From contig NZ_KB907217.1 of NCBI RefSeq assembly GCF_000381885.1, positions 124,001 to 188,000 on the forward strand: a stretch of 64,000 nt of DNA, given 5' to 3'. The DNA is from Actinomadura atramentaria DSM 43919 (GTDB lineage: Bacteria > Actinomycetota > Actinomycetes > Streptosporangiales > Streptosporangiaceae). The position numbers were made by a program, and so were the translations under genes. Shown piece by piece: positions 49,908 through 58,116 of this stretch; position 1 is the stretch's first letter; each line of letters opens with the position of its first letter. The notes under the pieces were generated by a model. It saw only the letters and a list, made by a program, of their open reading frames with translations, ran no database searches and was not told where the DNA came from.

Positions 49908-51314
49908 GTGCCTGATCTCACGATGACGATCGACGGCCGCGCCGTCGCGGCGGAGGCGACCTTCGGGGTCGTCAACCCGGCGACCGGGGAGGTCGCCGAG
50001 CGGGCGCCGGACGCCACCCGCGCCCAGCTCGACGCCGCGATGGCGGCGGCCGCCGCCGCCCTGCCGGGCTGGCGCGCCGACGAGGGCGCCCGCCGCAAGA
50101 CCCTGCTCGCGGCGGCCGACGTCCTGTTCGCCCGCGCCGAGGAGATCGGCCGGGTCCTGACGCTGGAGCAGGGCAAACCGCTCGCGGAGGCGACGGGCGA
50201 GGTCGTCGGCGCCGGCATCTGGCTGAAGTACTTCGCCGAGCTGGAGCTGCCCCGCGAGGTCATCCAGGACGACGAGCGCGCGTTCGTGGAGGTCGTCCGC
50301 CGCCCGATCGGCGTCGTCGCGGCGATCACCCCGTGGAACTTCCCGCTGATGCTGGCCGCGTGGAAGGTCGCCCCGGCGCTGCTGGCGGGCAACACGATCG
50401 TCCTCAAGCCGTCCCCGTACACGCCGCTGTCCAGCCTGCTGCTGGGCGAGGCGCTGCGCGACGTGCTGCCGCCCGGCGTCCTCAACGTCGTGACGGGCGG
50501 GGACGAGCTCGGCGCGTGGATGACCGGCCACCCGGTCCCCCGCAAGATCAGCTTCACCGGCAGCGTCGCGACGGGCCGCCGCGTCGCGGCCGCCGCCGCA
50601 CCCGACCTCAAGCGCGTGACGCTGGAACTGGGCGGCAACGATCCGGCGATCCTGCTGGACGACGTCGACCCGGAGGCCGTCGCCGACCGCCTGTTCGGCG
50701 CGGCGTTCGCCAACAACGGCCAGGTCTGCGCGGCGGTGAAGCGCGTGTACGCGCCCGCGGCGCTGTACGACGACGTCGTGGAGGCGCTGGCGGCCCGCGC
50801 CCGCGCCGCGAAGGTGGGCGACGGGACGGCCGAGGGCGTCCAGTACGGCCCGATCAACAACCGTCCGCAGTTCGAGCGGGTCGGCGAGCTGGTGGCCGAG
50901 GCGCTGGCGGGCGGCGCGCGGGCCGCGGCGGGCGGCGGGCCGCTGGACCGCGCCGGGTACTTCTTCGCGCCGACGATCCTCGCGGACGTCCCCGACGGGT
51001 CGCGGATCGTCGAGGAGGAGCAGTTCGGCCCGGCCCTGCCCGTCATCCCCTACCGCGACGTGGACGAGGCGCTGGCCCGCGCGAACGGCACCCACTTCGG
51101 CCTGTCCGGCTCGGTGTGGGGCGCGGACGCCGACCGCGCCGCCGCCGTCGCCGACCGGCTGGAGTGCGGGACGGCCTGGGTGAACACCCACCTGGCGCTC
51201 GCGCCGCACCAGCCGTTCGGCGGGTTCAAGTGGAGCGGGCTCGGCGTGGAGAACGGGCCGTGGGGGCTGTACGGGTTCACCGAGATCCAGGTCGTCCACC
51301 GGGCGCGGGGCTGA
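49908..51314 (+). CDS. NAD-dependent aldehyde dehydrogenase
   Basis: This 468-residue ALDH has AAITPWNFPLMLAAWKVAPALLAGNTIVLKPSPY, SFTGSVATGRRV, the general-base Glu in VTLELGGNDPAIL, and the catalytic Cys in NNGQVCAAVKRVYA. The C-terminus has LAPHQPFGGFKWSGLGVENGPWGLYGFTE. It is the succinate-semialdehyde/aliphatic type and single-gene. GTG 49908 is preceded by GGGAGGAA. Distinct from the ALDH at 39487. Confidence 0.94.
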   Translation: MPDLTMTIDGRAVAAEATFGVVNPATGEVAERAPDATRAQLDAAMAAAAAALPGWRADEGARRKTLLAAADVLFARAEEIGRVLTLEQGKPLAEATGEVVGAGIWLKYFAELELPREVIQDDERAFVEVVRRPIGVVAAITPWNFPLMLAAWKVAPALLAGNTIVLKPSPYTPLSSLLLGEALRDVLPPGVLNVVTGGDELGAWMTGHPVPRKISFTGSVATGRRVAAAAAPDLKRVTLELGGNDPAILLDDVDPEAVADRLFGAAFANNGQVCAAVKRVYAPAALYDDVVEALAARARAAKVGDGTAEGVQYGPINNRPQFERVGELVAEALAGGARAAAGGGPLDRAGYFFAPTILADVPDGSRIVEEEQFGPALPVIPYRDVDEALARANGTHFGLSGSVWGADADRAAAVADRLECGTAWVNTHLALAPHQPFGGFKWSGLGVENGPWGLYGFTEIQVVHRARG

Positions 51315-51396
51315 CCGTCCCGGCCGGTGGCGCGCCCCGGGGCGCGGCGGTGCGAGAATCGCGCGGACAGGCACGCAACGCGATCGGGGAGGCCGG

Positions 51397-52134
51397 ATGG
51401 GCACGTGGGACGTCATGCGTCAGGACGACCTGGGCAACGAGTTCCACGTCTCCTCACACGACTCCCGGGTCGCCGCCCTCGCCCAGGTGATGGTGATGGA
51501 GAGCGGCGTCCCGCACCGGCAGTCGTACTGGGTGCAGGGCCCGTTCCTCCCGTCCGTGCGCACCAACCGCGACCTGTACCTGCACGTGCTGCGGGTGGGC
51601 CGGGACACGCGGGCGGGCGCGTGGTCGCTGTCGGCGTTCCTGCGGGCGCTGTGGAAGGTGAGCCTGCCGCTGCGGGACCGCGCGGAGCTGGAGGCCGACG
51701 ACGTCGGCGCGCTGTTCTCCGCCGCCGCGGCGGTCTCGCCCGCCCCCTACGACGCCGGGTGGGGGACGGCCGACCTGCGGCTCTCCGGCCCCGCGCCGGT
51801 CGGGCACCGCGACTGGGAGCGGGTGCTGCTCGCGCAGATCGCGGACCTGGAGGACTTCGTCGCCGCGCCGCCGGGGCCGCGCGCCCGGTTCGGCGCGGAC
51901 GCCCCGCGCCCGCCCGGCTCGGGCGCGCGGCCCACGCCGCGCCGGTGGTGCAACTTCGATCCGGCGACGTACCTGGAGTGCGCGGTGGCGGGCGGCGTCG
52001 GCGGCTGGGACGTCTCCGACGGCGCGCGCGTCCCGGCCGGGGGCGGTCCGACGCGCTCGTCCGTCCGCCCGCTCACCACGGTGACCTGGGCGGACCTGGC
52101 GCGGCTCATGGTCTGCGGCCAGACCTACGAGTAG
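51397..52134 (+). CDS. hypothetical protein with a SPOR-like N-terminal block
   Basis: This 245-residue protein begins with WDVMRQDDLGNEFHVSSHDSRVAALAQVMVMESGVPHRQSYWVQGPF. This block recurs in short actinobacterial proteins annotated as SPOR-like. The rest includes RDWERVLLAQIADLEDFVAAPPG and a Pro-rich linker. No TM helix or signal peptide. Function unknown. ATG with GGGGAGG upstream. Confidence 0.8.
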   Translation: MGTWDVMRQDDLGNEFHVSSHDSRVAALAQVMVMESGVPHRQSYWVQGPFLPSVRTNRDLYLHVLRVGRDTRAGAWSLSAFLRALWKVSLPLRDRAELEADDVGALFSAAAAVSPAPYDAGWGTADLRLSGPAPVGHRDWERVLLAQIADLEDFVAAPPGPRARFGADAPRPPGSGARPTPRRWCNFDPATYLECAVAGGVGGWDVSDGARVPAGGGPTRSSVRPLTTVTWADLARLMVCGQTYE

Positions 52135-52193
52135 CCGGGCGAGTAAACGGGCGCGGACGGGCGATACCGCCTACGACTCCGCGGAGGTGTGTC

Positions 52194-52571
52194 ATGGTCT
52201 GGGTCGGTCTGCTGTTCCTGGCGGCGGGCGCCGTCGCGATCCTCGCGCTGCACGGCGCGGCGGCGACGTGGGCGGGCGCGGCGGCGCTCGCCCTCGGCGC
52301 GCTGCTGCTCATCGCGGGCATCCTGCGCCTGCGCCGCGCCCGGCGCGCGGGCAGTCACACGGGCGGCCGCGAGGCGGTCCCCTACCGCACGAGCAAGGGC
52401 AAGATCGCCGCGATGGTGATCGCGGTCCTCTACATCGTCTCCCCGATCGACGTCATCCCCGACTTCCTGCTCCCGGTCGGCATCGTGGACGACGCCACGG
52501 CCCTGACCTGGCTGCTCTTCGCGCTGGGCCAGGAGTACACCCGCCGCGCCCGGACGCCCCGCCACCCCTGA
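52194..52571 (+). CDS. YkvA/DUF1232 membrane protein
   Basis: This 125-residue protein has two N-terminal hydrophobic helices and the DUF1232 core KIAAMVIAVLYIVSPIDVIPDFLLPVGIVDDATALTWLL, whose SPIDxIPDFLP sequence is the family signature. ATG 52194 has GGAGG upstream. Function unknown. Confidence 0.9.
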   Translation: MVWVGLLFLAAGAVAILALHGAAATWAGAAALALGALLLIAGILRLRRARRAGSHTGGREAVPYRTSKGKIAAMVIAVLYIVSPIDVIPDFLLPVGIVDDATALTWLLFALGQEYTRRARTPRHP

Positions 52572-52578
52572 CCGGGCG

Positions 52579-53439
52579 TCAGAGGGCGGAGGGGATCGCC
52601 TCGAAGACGGACTCGTCGGCGGCCCATCGGGTGCCGGGGCGGGGCCAGTGGACGGCGATGTCGGTGATGCCGAGGGCCGCGTAGGTTCCGGCCAGGTCGG
52701 CGAAGGCTCGGGGGGACGCCAGCCACGGTTCGTCGGTGAAGCCGGTGAGGAGAAGGCGGCGGACGTCGGCCGGGTCGCGGCCCTCGCGGTCGCACGCCTC
52801 TTCCAGGCGCTCGGTCTGGACTCGGGTGTCCTCGACGGGGTCGAGCGGGCCGCCCGGGTTGGCGATCCAGCCCGCGCCCCGGCGGGCGGCGAGCCGCATC
52901 CCGCGCGGGCCGCGCGCGGCGATCCAGAACGGGACGCGGGGCCGCTGGACGCAGCCGGGCCCGGTCAGCACGTCGCGGGCCTCGTAGTACTCGCCCTCGA
53001 ACGTCGTCGCGGGGCCGCGCAGGAGCCGGTCGAGCAGGTCCGTCCACTCGGCGAACCGGTCGGCGCGCTCGCGCGGCGACCATTCGGGGCCGCCGAGGAT
53101 GCCTCCGTCCGAGGTGCGGGACCTACCGCCCGAGCCGATGCCGAGGTCCAGCCGCCCGCCGCTGACGTGGTCGATGGTGCGGACGGCGTGCGCGGTCGGG
53201 ACGGGGTGCCGGAAGTTCGGCGACGTCACCAGCGTCCCGAGGCGGACGGTGCGCGTCACGGCCGCCGCCGCGGCGAGCGTGGCGTAGGCGTCGTACCAGG
53301 GCGTCGAGCCGCGCCACGCCGTGTGGTCGTACACCCAGGCGGTGTGGAAGCCCAGGGCCTCGGCCCGCCGCCAGGTGTCCCCGGCCGCCGGCCAGGACTC
53401 CGTCGGCCAGACGATCGCGCCGATCCGCGGCGTGCCCAT
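52579..53439 (-). CDS. LLM-class (F420-type) flavin-dependent oxidoreductase
   Basis: This 286-residue luciferase-like protein has IGAIVWPTESWPAAGDTWRRAEALGFHTAWVYDH, TRTVRLGTLVTSPNFRHPVPTAHAVRTIDHVSGGRLDLGIGSGG (the family core), PFWIAARGPRGMRLAARRGAGWIANPG and LTGFTDEP. Actinobacterial members commonly use cofactor F420. Substrate unknown. ATG 53439 has AAGGAGA upstream. It ends convergently with the DUF1232 gene. Confidence 0.93.
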   Translation of the reverse strand: MGTPRIGAIVWPTESWPAAGDTWRRAEALGFHTAWVYDHTAWRGSTPWYDAYATLAAAAAVTRTVRLGTLVTSPNFRHPVPTAHAVRTIDHVSGGRLDLGIGSGGRSRTSDGGILGGPEWSPRERADRFAEWTDLLDRLLRGPATTFEGEYYEARDVLTGPGCVQRPRVPFWIAARGPRGMRLAARRGAGWIANPGGPLDPVEDTRVQTERLEEACDREGRDPADVRRLLLTGFTDEPWLASPRAFADLAGTYAALGITDIAVHWPRPGTRWAADESVFEAIPSAL

Positions 53440-53450
53440 CGCGGTCTCCT

Positions 53451-54608
53451 TCAGGTCGTCGTGTCGCGCGGGGGCCCGGCGAGCCAGCGGCGCAGCGCCC
53501 ACCACCAGTGTGCGGCGTGCGGGACGGCGGGCGCGCAGCCGGGGTCGGCCGGGGACCGGCCGGTCAGCTCGCGCAGCCGCCGCAGCCGGTACTTCACCGT
53601 GTTCGGGTGGACGTGCAGCGCCTCGGCGGCGGCCTCGACCCGCGCGCCGTGGTCGAGGTAGGCCAGGGCCGTCGCGGCGATCTCCCGGTGGAACGGGTCG
53701 CCGGGCCGCAGCCCGGCGAGCAGGCCGCCCGCCAGCAGCCCGCCGAGTTCGGGGTCGGCCTCGGTGACGGTGAGCAGCGCGAGGTCGGTGAGGGCGCGCA
53801 GGCCGTCGAGGCCCGCCGCGCCGCCCGCGCGCAGGGCGCGGCGGCACAGCGCGTACCGGGACGCGACGCCGTCGAGCGGGACCGGCGGCGCGGCGACGAG
53901 CAGCGGCACGCCGGGCGGCAGCGCGGCGGCCGCGGGCGGGCGCGCGGTGAGCGCGGCGAACCGGCCGTCGACCAGGCCGCAGACGGCCGGGCCGGACGCC
54001 GCGAACGCGTCCTCCAGCCGCGCCGCGAGCGCCGGGTCGCTGATCTCCGACGCGACGCAGTGGTACGCGGCGGCGGGGTCGAGCGGCGCGGGCACGGCGG
54101 CGGGCTCGCCGTGCAGGAGCTGCCGCAGCGCCTGCTGGCGGCTCTCCCGCGCGGTGCGGGCGGCCTCCAGCTCGGCGACGCGGTGCGCGTGGACCATCCG
54201 GTGGACGAGCGCGGTGGTGATCGCGTCGATCCGGGTGACGCCCTCCAGCAGCAGGTCGGCGGGGACGCCGAGGCGGCGGCCCTCGGCCACGACCGTCGCG
54301 ACGAGGTGGGCGCGGCCCGCCTGGAACCCGTCGAGGAACGCGGCGACCGGGACGCCCTGCCGGGCGCGGTCGGAGCCGAGCCGCCCGGCGGCGTCCAGGA
54401 CGTCCGGGCCGGGCTCGCCGCCGTTCTCCAGCGCCGCGAGGACGCCGTTGATCAGCGCGCGGACGTGGCGGCGCGTCTCCTGCTCGGGCAGCGCGGCGAC
54501 GAGGTCGGAGCGGCGGCGCGCCGCGCGCACGGTCTCCTCCAGCACGGCCGGTTCGCGGCTGTGCTCGACGAGCAGCCGCAGGAACCGGTCGGTCGCGTCC
54601 CCGGTCAT
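53451..54608 (-). CDS. PucR-type helix-turn-helix regulator
   Basis: This 385-residue protein has an N-terminal helical region, a central GGDEF-like fold, and a C-terminal PucR HTH (VEAAAEALHVHPNTVKYRLRRLRELTG, about residues 330-356). PucR proteins are activators of purine or other catabolic genes. ATG 54608 with GGGGAGG is preferred over 54635. It is divergent from the class II aldolase gene, which it probably controls. Confidence 0.9.
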   Translation of the reverse strand: MTGDATDRFLRLLVEHSREPAVLEETVRAARRRSDLVAALPEQETRRHVRALINGVLAALENGGEPGPDVLDAAGRLGSDRARQGVPVAAFLDGFQAGRAHLVATVVAEGRRLGVPADLLLEGVTRIDAITTALVHRMVHAHRVAELEAARTARESRQQALRQLLHGEPAAVPAPLDPAAAYHCVASEISDPALAARLEDAFAASGPAVCGLVDGRFAALTARPPAAAALPPGVPLLVAAPPVPLDGVASRYALCRRALRAGGAAGLDGLRALTDLALLTVTEADPELGGLLAGGLLAGLRPGDPFHREIAATALAYLDHGARVEAAAEALHVHPNTVKYRLRRLRELTGRSPADPGCAPAVPHAAHWWWALRRWLAGPPRDTTT

Positions 54609-54726
54609 GGCCTCCCCGTTGTCCGCCGTAGACAACCGATCCGTCCGATATTGGACGACCCCACTCTAGGCGGCGGCCGGGCCGATCGCGTTTGGTGGAG
54701 GCAGACAACAGCCTGAGGAGAGCCCC

Positions 54727-55518
54727 ATGCCCGGTGACGAGCTGATGAAAGACGTCCCGACCGACCTGATCTTCCGGCTGCCGCCGTCGTTCGACACGGT
54801 CGAGGAGGAGCGGCGGCACCGCAAGGAGCGGCTGACGGCCGCGCTGCGGCTGTTCGGGAAGTTCGGCTTCGAGGAGGGCGTCGCGGGCCACATCACCGCG
54901 CGCGACCCGGAGCTGACCGACCACTTCTGGGTCAACCCGTTCGGGATGTCGTTCAAGCACATCAAGGTCAGCGACCTGATCCTGGTGAACCACGAGGGCA
55001 AGGTCGTCCACGGCCGGTACCCGGTGAACGAGGCCGCGTTCGCGATCCACTCGCAGGTCCACCAGGCGCGTCCGGACGTCGTGGCCGCCGCGCACAGCCA
55101 CTCCACCCACGGCCGCGCGCTGTCGGCGCTCGGCCAGAAGCTGGAGCCGATCACGCAGGACGTGTGCGCGTTCTACCAGGATCACGGGCTGTTCGACGAC
55201 TACACCGGTGTCGTGACCGACCTGGAGGAGGGCAAGCGGATCGCCGCCGCCCTCGGCGACACCAAGGCCGTCATCCTGCGCAACCACGGCCTGCTGACGG
55301 TCGGCTCGACGGTGGACGCGGCCGCCTGGTGGTTCATCACGATGGAGCGGTCGTGCCAAGTGCAGCTCCTGGCCAAGGCCGCCGGGACGGTCGTGCCGAT
55401 CGAGCCGGAGAACGCCGAGCTGACGCACCGCCAGATCGGCAACGACATCGTCGGCTGGGTCAACTACCAGCCGCTTTACGACCAGATCACGCGGGAGCAG
55501 CCGGACCTGTTCGACTGA
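54727..55518 (+). CDS. class II aldolase/adducin family protein
   Basis: This 263-residue protein has GFEEGVAGHITARDPELTDHFWVNPFGMSFKHI (GH-T substrate and metal region), then the zinc-binding HxH in VVAAAHSHSTHGRALSALG and the distal His in AVILRNHGLLTVGSTVD. Such enzymes cleave or isomerise sugar phosphates; a sub-group is annotated as decarboxylases. ATG 54727 with GAGGAGAG. A terminator follows. Confidence 0.92.
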   Translation: MPGDELMKDVPTDLIFRLPPSFDTVEEERRHRKERLTAALRLFGKFGFEEGVAGHITARDPELTDHFWVNPFGMSFKHIKVSDLILVNHEGKVVHGRYPVNEAAFAIHSQVHQARPDVVAAAHSHSTHGRALSALGQKLEPITQDVCAFYQDHGLFDDYTGVVTDLEEGKRIAAALGDTKAVILRNHGLLTVGSTVDAAAWWFITMERSCQVQLLAKAAGTVVPIEPENAELTHRQIGNDIVGWVNYQPLYDQITREQPDLFD

Positions 55519-55529
55519 TCCCGGTACGG

Positions 55530-55555
55530 GAGGGGCGGGCGGCGGCCCGCCCCTC
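55530..55555 (+). terminator. terminator after class II aldolase
   Basis: GAGGGGCGGGC (55530-55540) and GCCCGCCCCTC (55545-55555) form a perfect 11-bp stem with a GGCG loop, 12 bp beyond the stop, followed by a short T-containing stretch. Confidence 0.82.
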
Positions 55556-55670
55556 GTGTCGTTTCCGGGCGAAGGGGATCTAGCTCCGCGTTTCGCCGTC
55601 CCGACCCCCGTCCGCTCCGCGATCATTACCCTGAGTACCCGTTTCACGACGGATCGGGACGGGGGACGCG

Positions 55671-56690
55671 GTGGACGCGCGCGCTCGGGACGCCGCCGAC
55701 CAGCTCGTCCGGCTCACCCGGCTCGTGCTGCGGGCGGGCGGCGTCCCGCCGACGCTGGACGACGCGCCGCGCGCCGTCCGCGTGCTCCGGCACAACGGGG
55801 CCGAGCTGACCGCGCCGGAGCGGCACGTCCTCGGCCTCATCGTCGCGGGACGCTGCACGACGCGGCTCGCCTCGGTGCTGGAGGTGGACGAGGCGGTCGT
55901 GGCGGACCACCTGCGGGCGGTCCTCGCGGACTTCGCGCTGCCGGAGGAACCGCCGCCGCCCGGCCCGGCGCGCGTCCGGCGGCGCGGGGCGCTGACGCTG
56001 CTCGTCGTGCCCTGCACGGCGACGCTGCTGGTCGGCGGCGCGGCGGCGGCCGTCGCGCTGCAGCGCCCGCCCGAACGGCCCGCCCCCACCCCCCACGCGG
56101 TCCCCCGCCCGCACACCGGGCGGCACCACGCCGCGCACGGCCCGCGCGCGGCTGCTGCGGGCACCGCGACCAGCGCGCGGCAAGGGTCGGACGGCGGACC
56201 CGCGACCGGCGGCACGACCGATCCGGCGACCGGCGGCGGGCCGCTGCCCAGCGCGCCGCCGGGTACCGCCGCCAGGCCGGCACCGGGCAGACCCCCGACC
56301 GGCTCGCCCGCCTTCCCCGCGCGGCGGGGGCGGCGGTTGCCGCGCGGGGTCGCGACCGCCACGTCGTTCTGGGACGCGGCGACCGCGCGCGGCGCGCGGA
56401 TGTCGACGCGCACCGTCGCCAGCCCGTACTGGCCGCTCGGCACCCGCGTCCGGATCAGCTACCGGGGCCGGACCGCGTACGGCGTCGTGCAGGACTTCGG
56501 CCCCGCCGCGTGGGCCGTCGCGCAGCACGACCCGCCCGCGATCCTCGACCTGTCCGAGCCGATGATGGCGCGGCTCACCGGCCGCCGCGTCCACGCCGTC
56601 CCGGTGCGGTTCGAGGTGCTGGCGTGGGGGCGCGGGCCGGTCTACCGCGCGTCCGGGCCGGGGCGCGCGCTGGCGTTCCGGCGGTCGTGA
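55671..56690 (+). CDS. HTH-transmembrane-DPBB (RlpA-like) fusion protein
   Basis: This 339-residue protein has three parts. An N-terminal HTH-like region (LTAPERHVLGLIVAGRCTTRLASVLEVDEAVVADHLRAVLADF, about residues 46-90) resembles LuxR/sigma-type recognition helices. A single TM segment (ALTLLVVPCTATLLVGGAAAAVAL) is followed by a Pro/Ala/Gly-rich linker of about 90 residues. The C-terminal domain of about 115 residues resembles a double-psi beta-barrel: SFWDAATARGARMSTRTVASPYWPLGTRVRI, VVQDFGPAAWAV, ILDLSEPMMARL. The predicted topology is HTH inside, DPBB outside. GTG start. Confidence 0.8.
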   Translation: MDARARDAADQLVRLTRLVLRAGGVPPTLDDAPRAVRVLRHNGAELTAPERHVLGLIVAGRCTTRLASVLEVDEAVVADHLRAVLADFALPEEPPPPGPARVRRRGALTLLVVPCTATLLVGGAAAAVALQRPPERPAPTPHAVPRPHTGRHHAAHGPRAAAAGTATSARQGSDGGPATGGTTDPATGGGPLPSAPPGTAARPAPGRPPTGSPAFPARRGRRLPRGVATATSFWDAATARGARMSTRTVASPYWPLGTRVRISYRGRTAYGVVQDFGPAAWAVAQHDPPAILDLSEPMMARLTGRRVHAVPVRFEVLAWGRGPVYRASGPGRALAFRRS

Positions 56691-56694
56691 CGGC

Positions 56695-58116
56695 TCACGC
56701 CGCGCCCTCCAGCGGCAGCCGCACCTCGAACCGGGTGTCGCCCGGCCGCGACGCCACCCGGATGTCGCCGCCGTGCCGGTCCACCACGATCCGCCAGGAG
56801 ATGTCCAGGCCGAGGCCCGTCCCCTGCCCGACGGGCTTGGTGGTGAAGAACGGCGTGAACACGCGGTCGAGGTCGTCCTCGGGGATGCCGCCGCCGGTGT
56901 CGGCGACGGTGACGACCGCGTACGCGCCGTCGCGCGCCGTGGAGATCGCGAGCGTCCCCGCGCCGCCCATCGCGTACAGCGCGTTGACGATCAGGTTCGT
57001 CCACACCTGGTTCAGCTCGGCCGCGTACGCGGGGACGGGCGGCAGGTCCGGGTCGTAGGACGTCCGCAGCGTCACCTTCGGCCCGATCTTGCGGCGCAGC
57101 ATCGTCAGCGTGCTGTCCAGCAGTTCCGCGAGGTCGGCGGGCTGGTAGGGCGCGCGGTCGAGCTGGGAGTACTGCCGCGCGGAGTCCAGGAGCGCGGTGA
57201 TCCGGCCCGTCGCCTCCGCGATCTCCGCCTGGAGCTGCGCGACCTCCAGGACCTCCGCGAGCCAGGCGAGCGCGGCGGCCAGCCGGTCCTCCCCCGCCGC
57301 CGCGGCGACCTCGGCGGCCTGCTCGGGGCCGACGCCCGCCGCGACGAGGCCGGGCGCGAGGTCGTGGGCGCCCGGGACGCCGTGCTCGTCCAGCCAGTCG
57401 CCCAGCTCGTCCTCGGCGTCGCTCACGGCGAGCGGGTCGCCCGCGACCGCGCGCGGGCCGGGCGCCGCCCCGGCGAGCCGCTGCTCCAGCGACACGACCG
57501 CGGCGACCCGCTCGCAGTCCACGCCGCCCGCCGCCAGCTCCGTCAGCCGCCGCTGCGCCGAGTGCAGCCGGTCGCCCAGCTCCGCGCTCGCCCGCGACGC
57601 GGCCGCCGCCGGGTTGTTCAGCTCGTGGGTGAGGCCCGCGGTGAGCGTGCCGAGCGCCGTCAGCCGTTCGCGCTGGTCGACGATCCGCCGGGCGTTGCTC
57701 ATCCCGAAGAAGACGCCTTCGAGCAGGTGCGTCGCCATCGGGTGCCACTCGCGGACGGCCTTGGCGAACTTGCGCGCGGGCAGCACGAAGATCCTCGTCG
57801 GGCGCGTCGCGCGCAGCGTGTGCTGGTACCGCTGGTCGATGCGGTCGCCGATGTACGCCTGCACCGCGCCGCCGTACACGCCGGGCTGCTCGGTGCGCGT
57901 CAGCTCCGCCTCGTGGCCGCGGACGAGCTGCACCATCGACAGGCCGCCCTCGAGGAGGACGAAGAACGACTCGGCCGGGTCGCCCTGCACGCAGATCGGC
58001 TCGCCCTCGCCGTAGGAGCGGACGGTCCCGGCCGCGGCGAGCCAGGCCAGCTTGCGCTCGTCCAGGTCCTCGAAGAGGAACAGTTCCCGCAGCCGCTCGG
58101 GCGCGACGTCCGTCAT
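56695..58116 (-). CDS. sensor histidine kinase with N-terminal cyclic-nucleotide-binding domain
   Basis: This 473-residue protein begins with a cNMP-binding fold (residues about 10-125; GEGEPICVQGDPAESFFVLLEGGLSMVQL). A phospho-acceptor region (LTALGTLTAGLTHELNNPAAAASRASAELG) supplies the His, and a HATPase domain follows (NQVWTNLIVNALYAMGG N-box, VADTGGGIPEDDL, GQGTGLGLDISW). ATG 58116 overlaps the stop of the upstream receiver-flavoprotein gene, so the two form a two-component pair. The ligand is unknown. Confidence 0.93.
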   Translation of the reverse strand: MTDVAPERLRELFLFEDLDERKLAWLAAAGTVRSYGEGEPICVQGDPAESFFVLLEGGLSMVQLVRGHEAELTRTEQPGVYGGAVQAYIGDRIDQRYQHTLRATRPTRIFVLPARKFAKAVREWHPMATHLLEGVFFGMSNARRIVDQRERLTALGTLTAGLTHELNNPAAAASRASAELGDRLHSAQRRLTELAAGGVDCERVAAVVSLEQRLAGAAPGPRAVAGDPLAVSDAEDELGDWLDEHGVPGAHDLAPGLVAAGVGPEQAAEVAAAAGEDRLAAALAWLAEVLEVAQLQAEIAEATGRITALLDSARQYSQLDRAPYQPADLAELLDSTLTMLRRKIGPKVTLRTSYDPDLPPVPAYAAELNQVWTNLIVNALYAMGGAGTLAISTARDGAYAVVTVADTGGGIPEDDLDRVFTPFFTTKPVGQGTGLGLDISWRIVVDRHGGDIRVASRPGDTRFEVRLPLEGAA

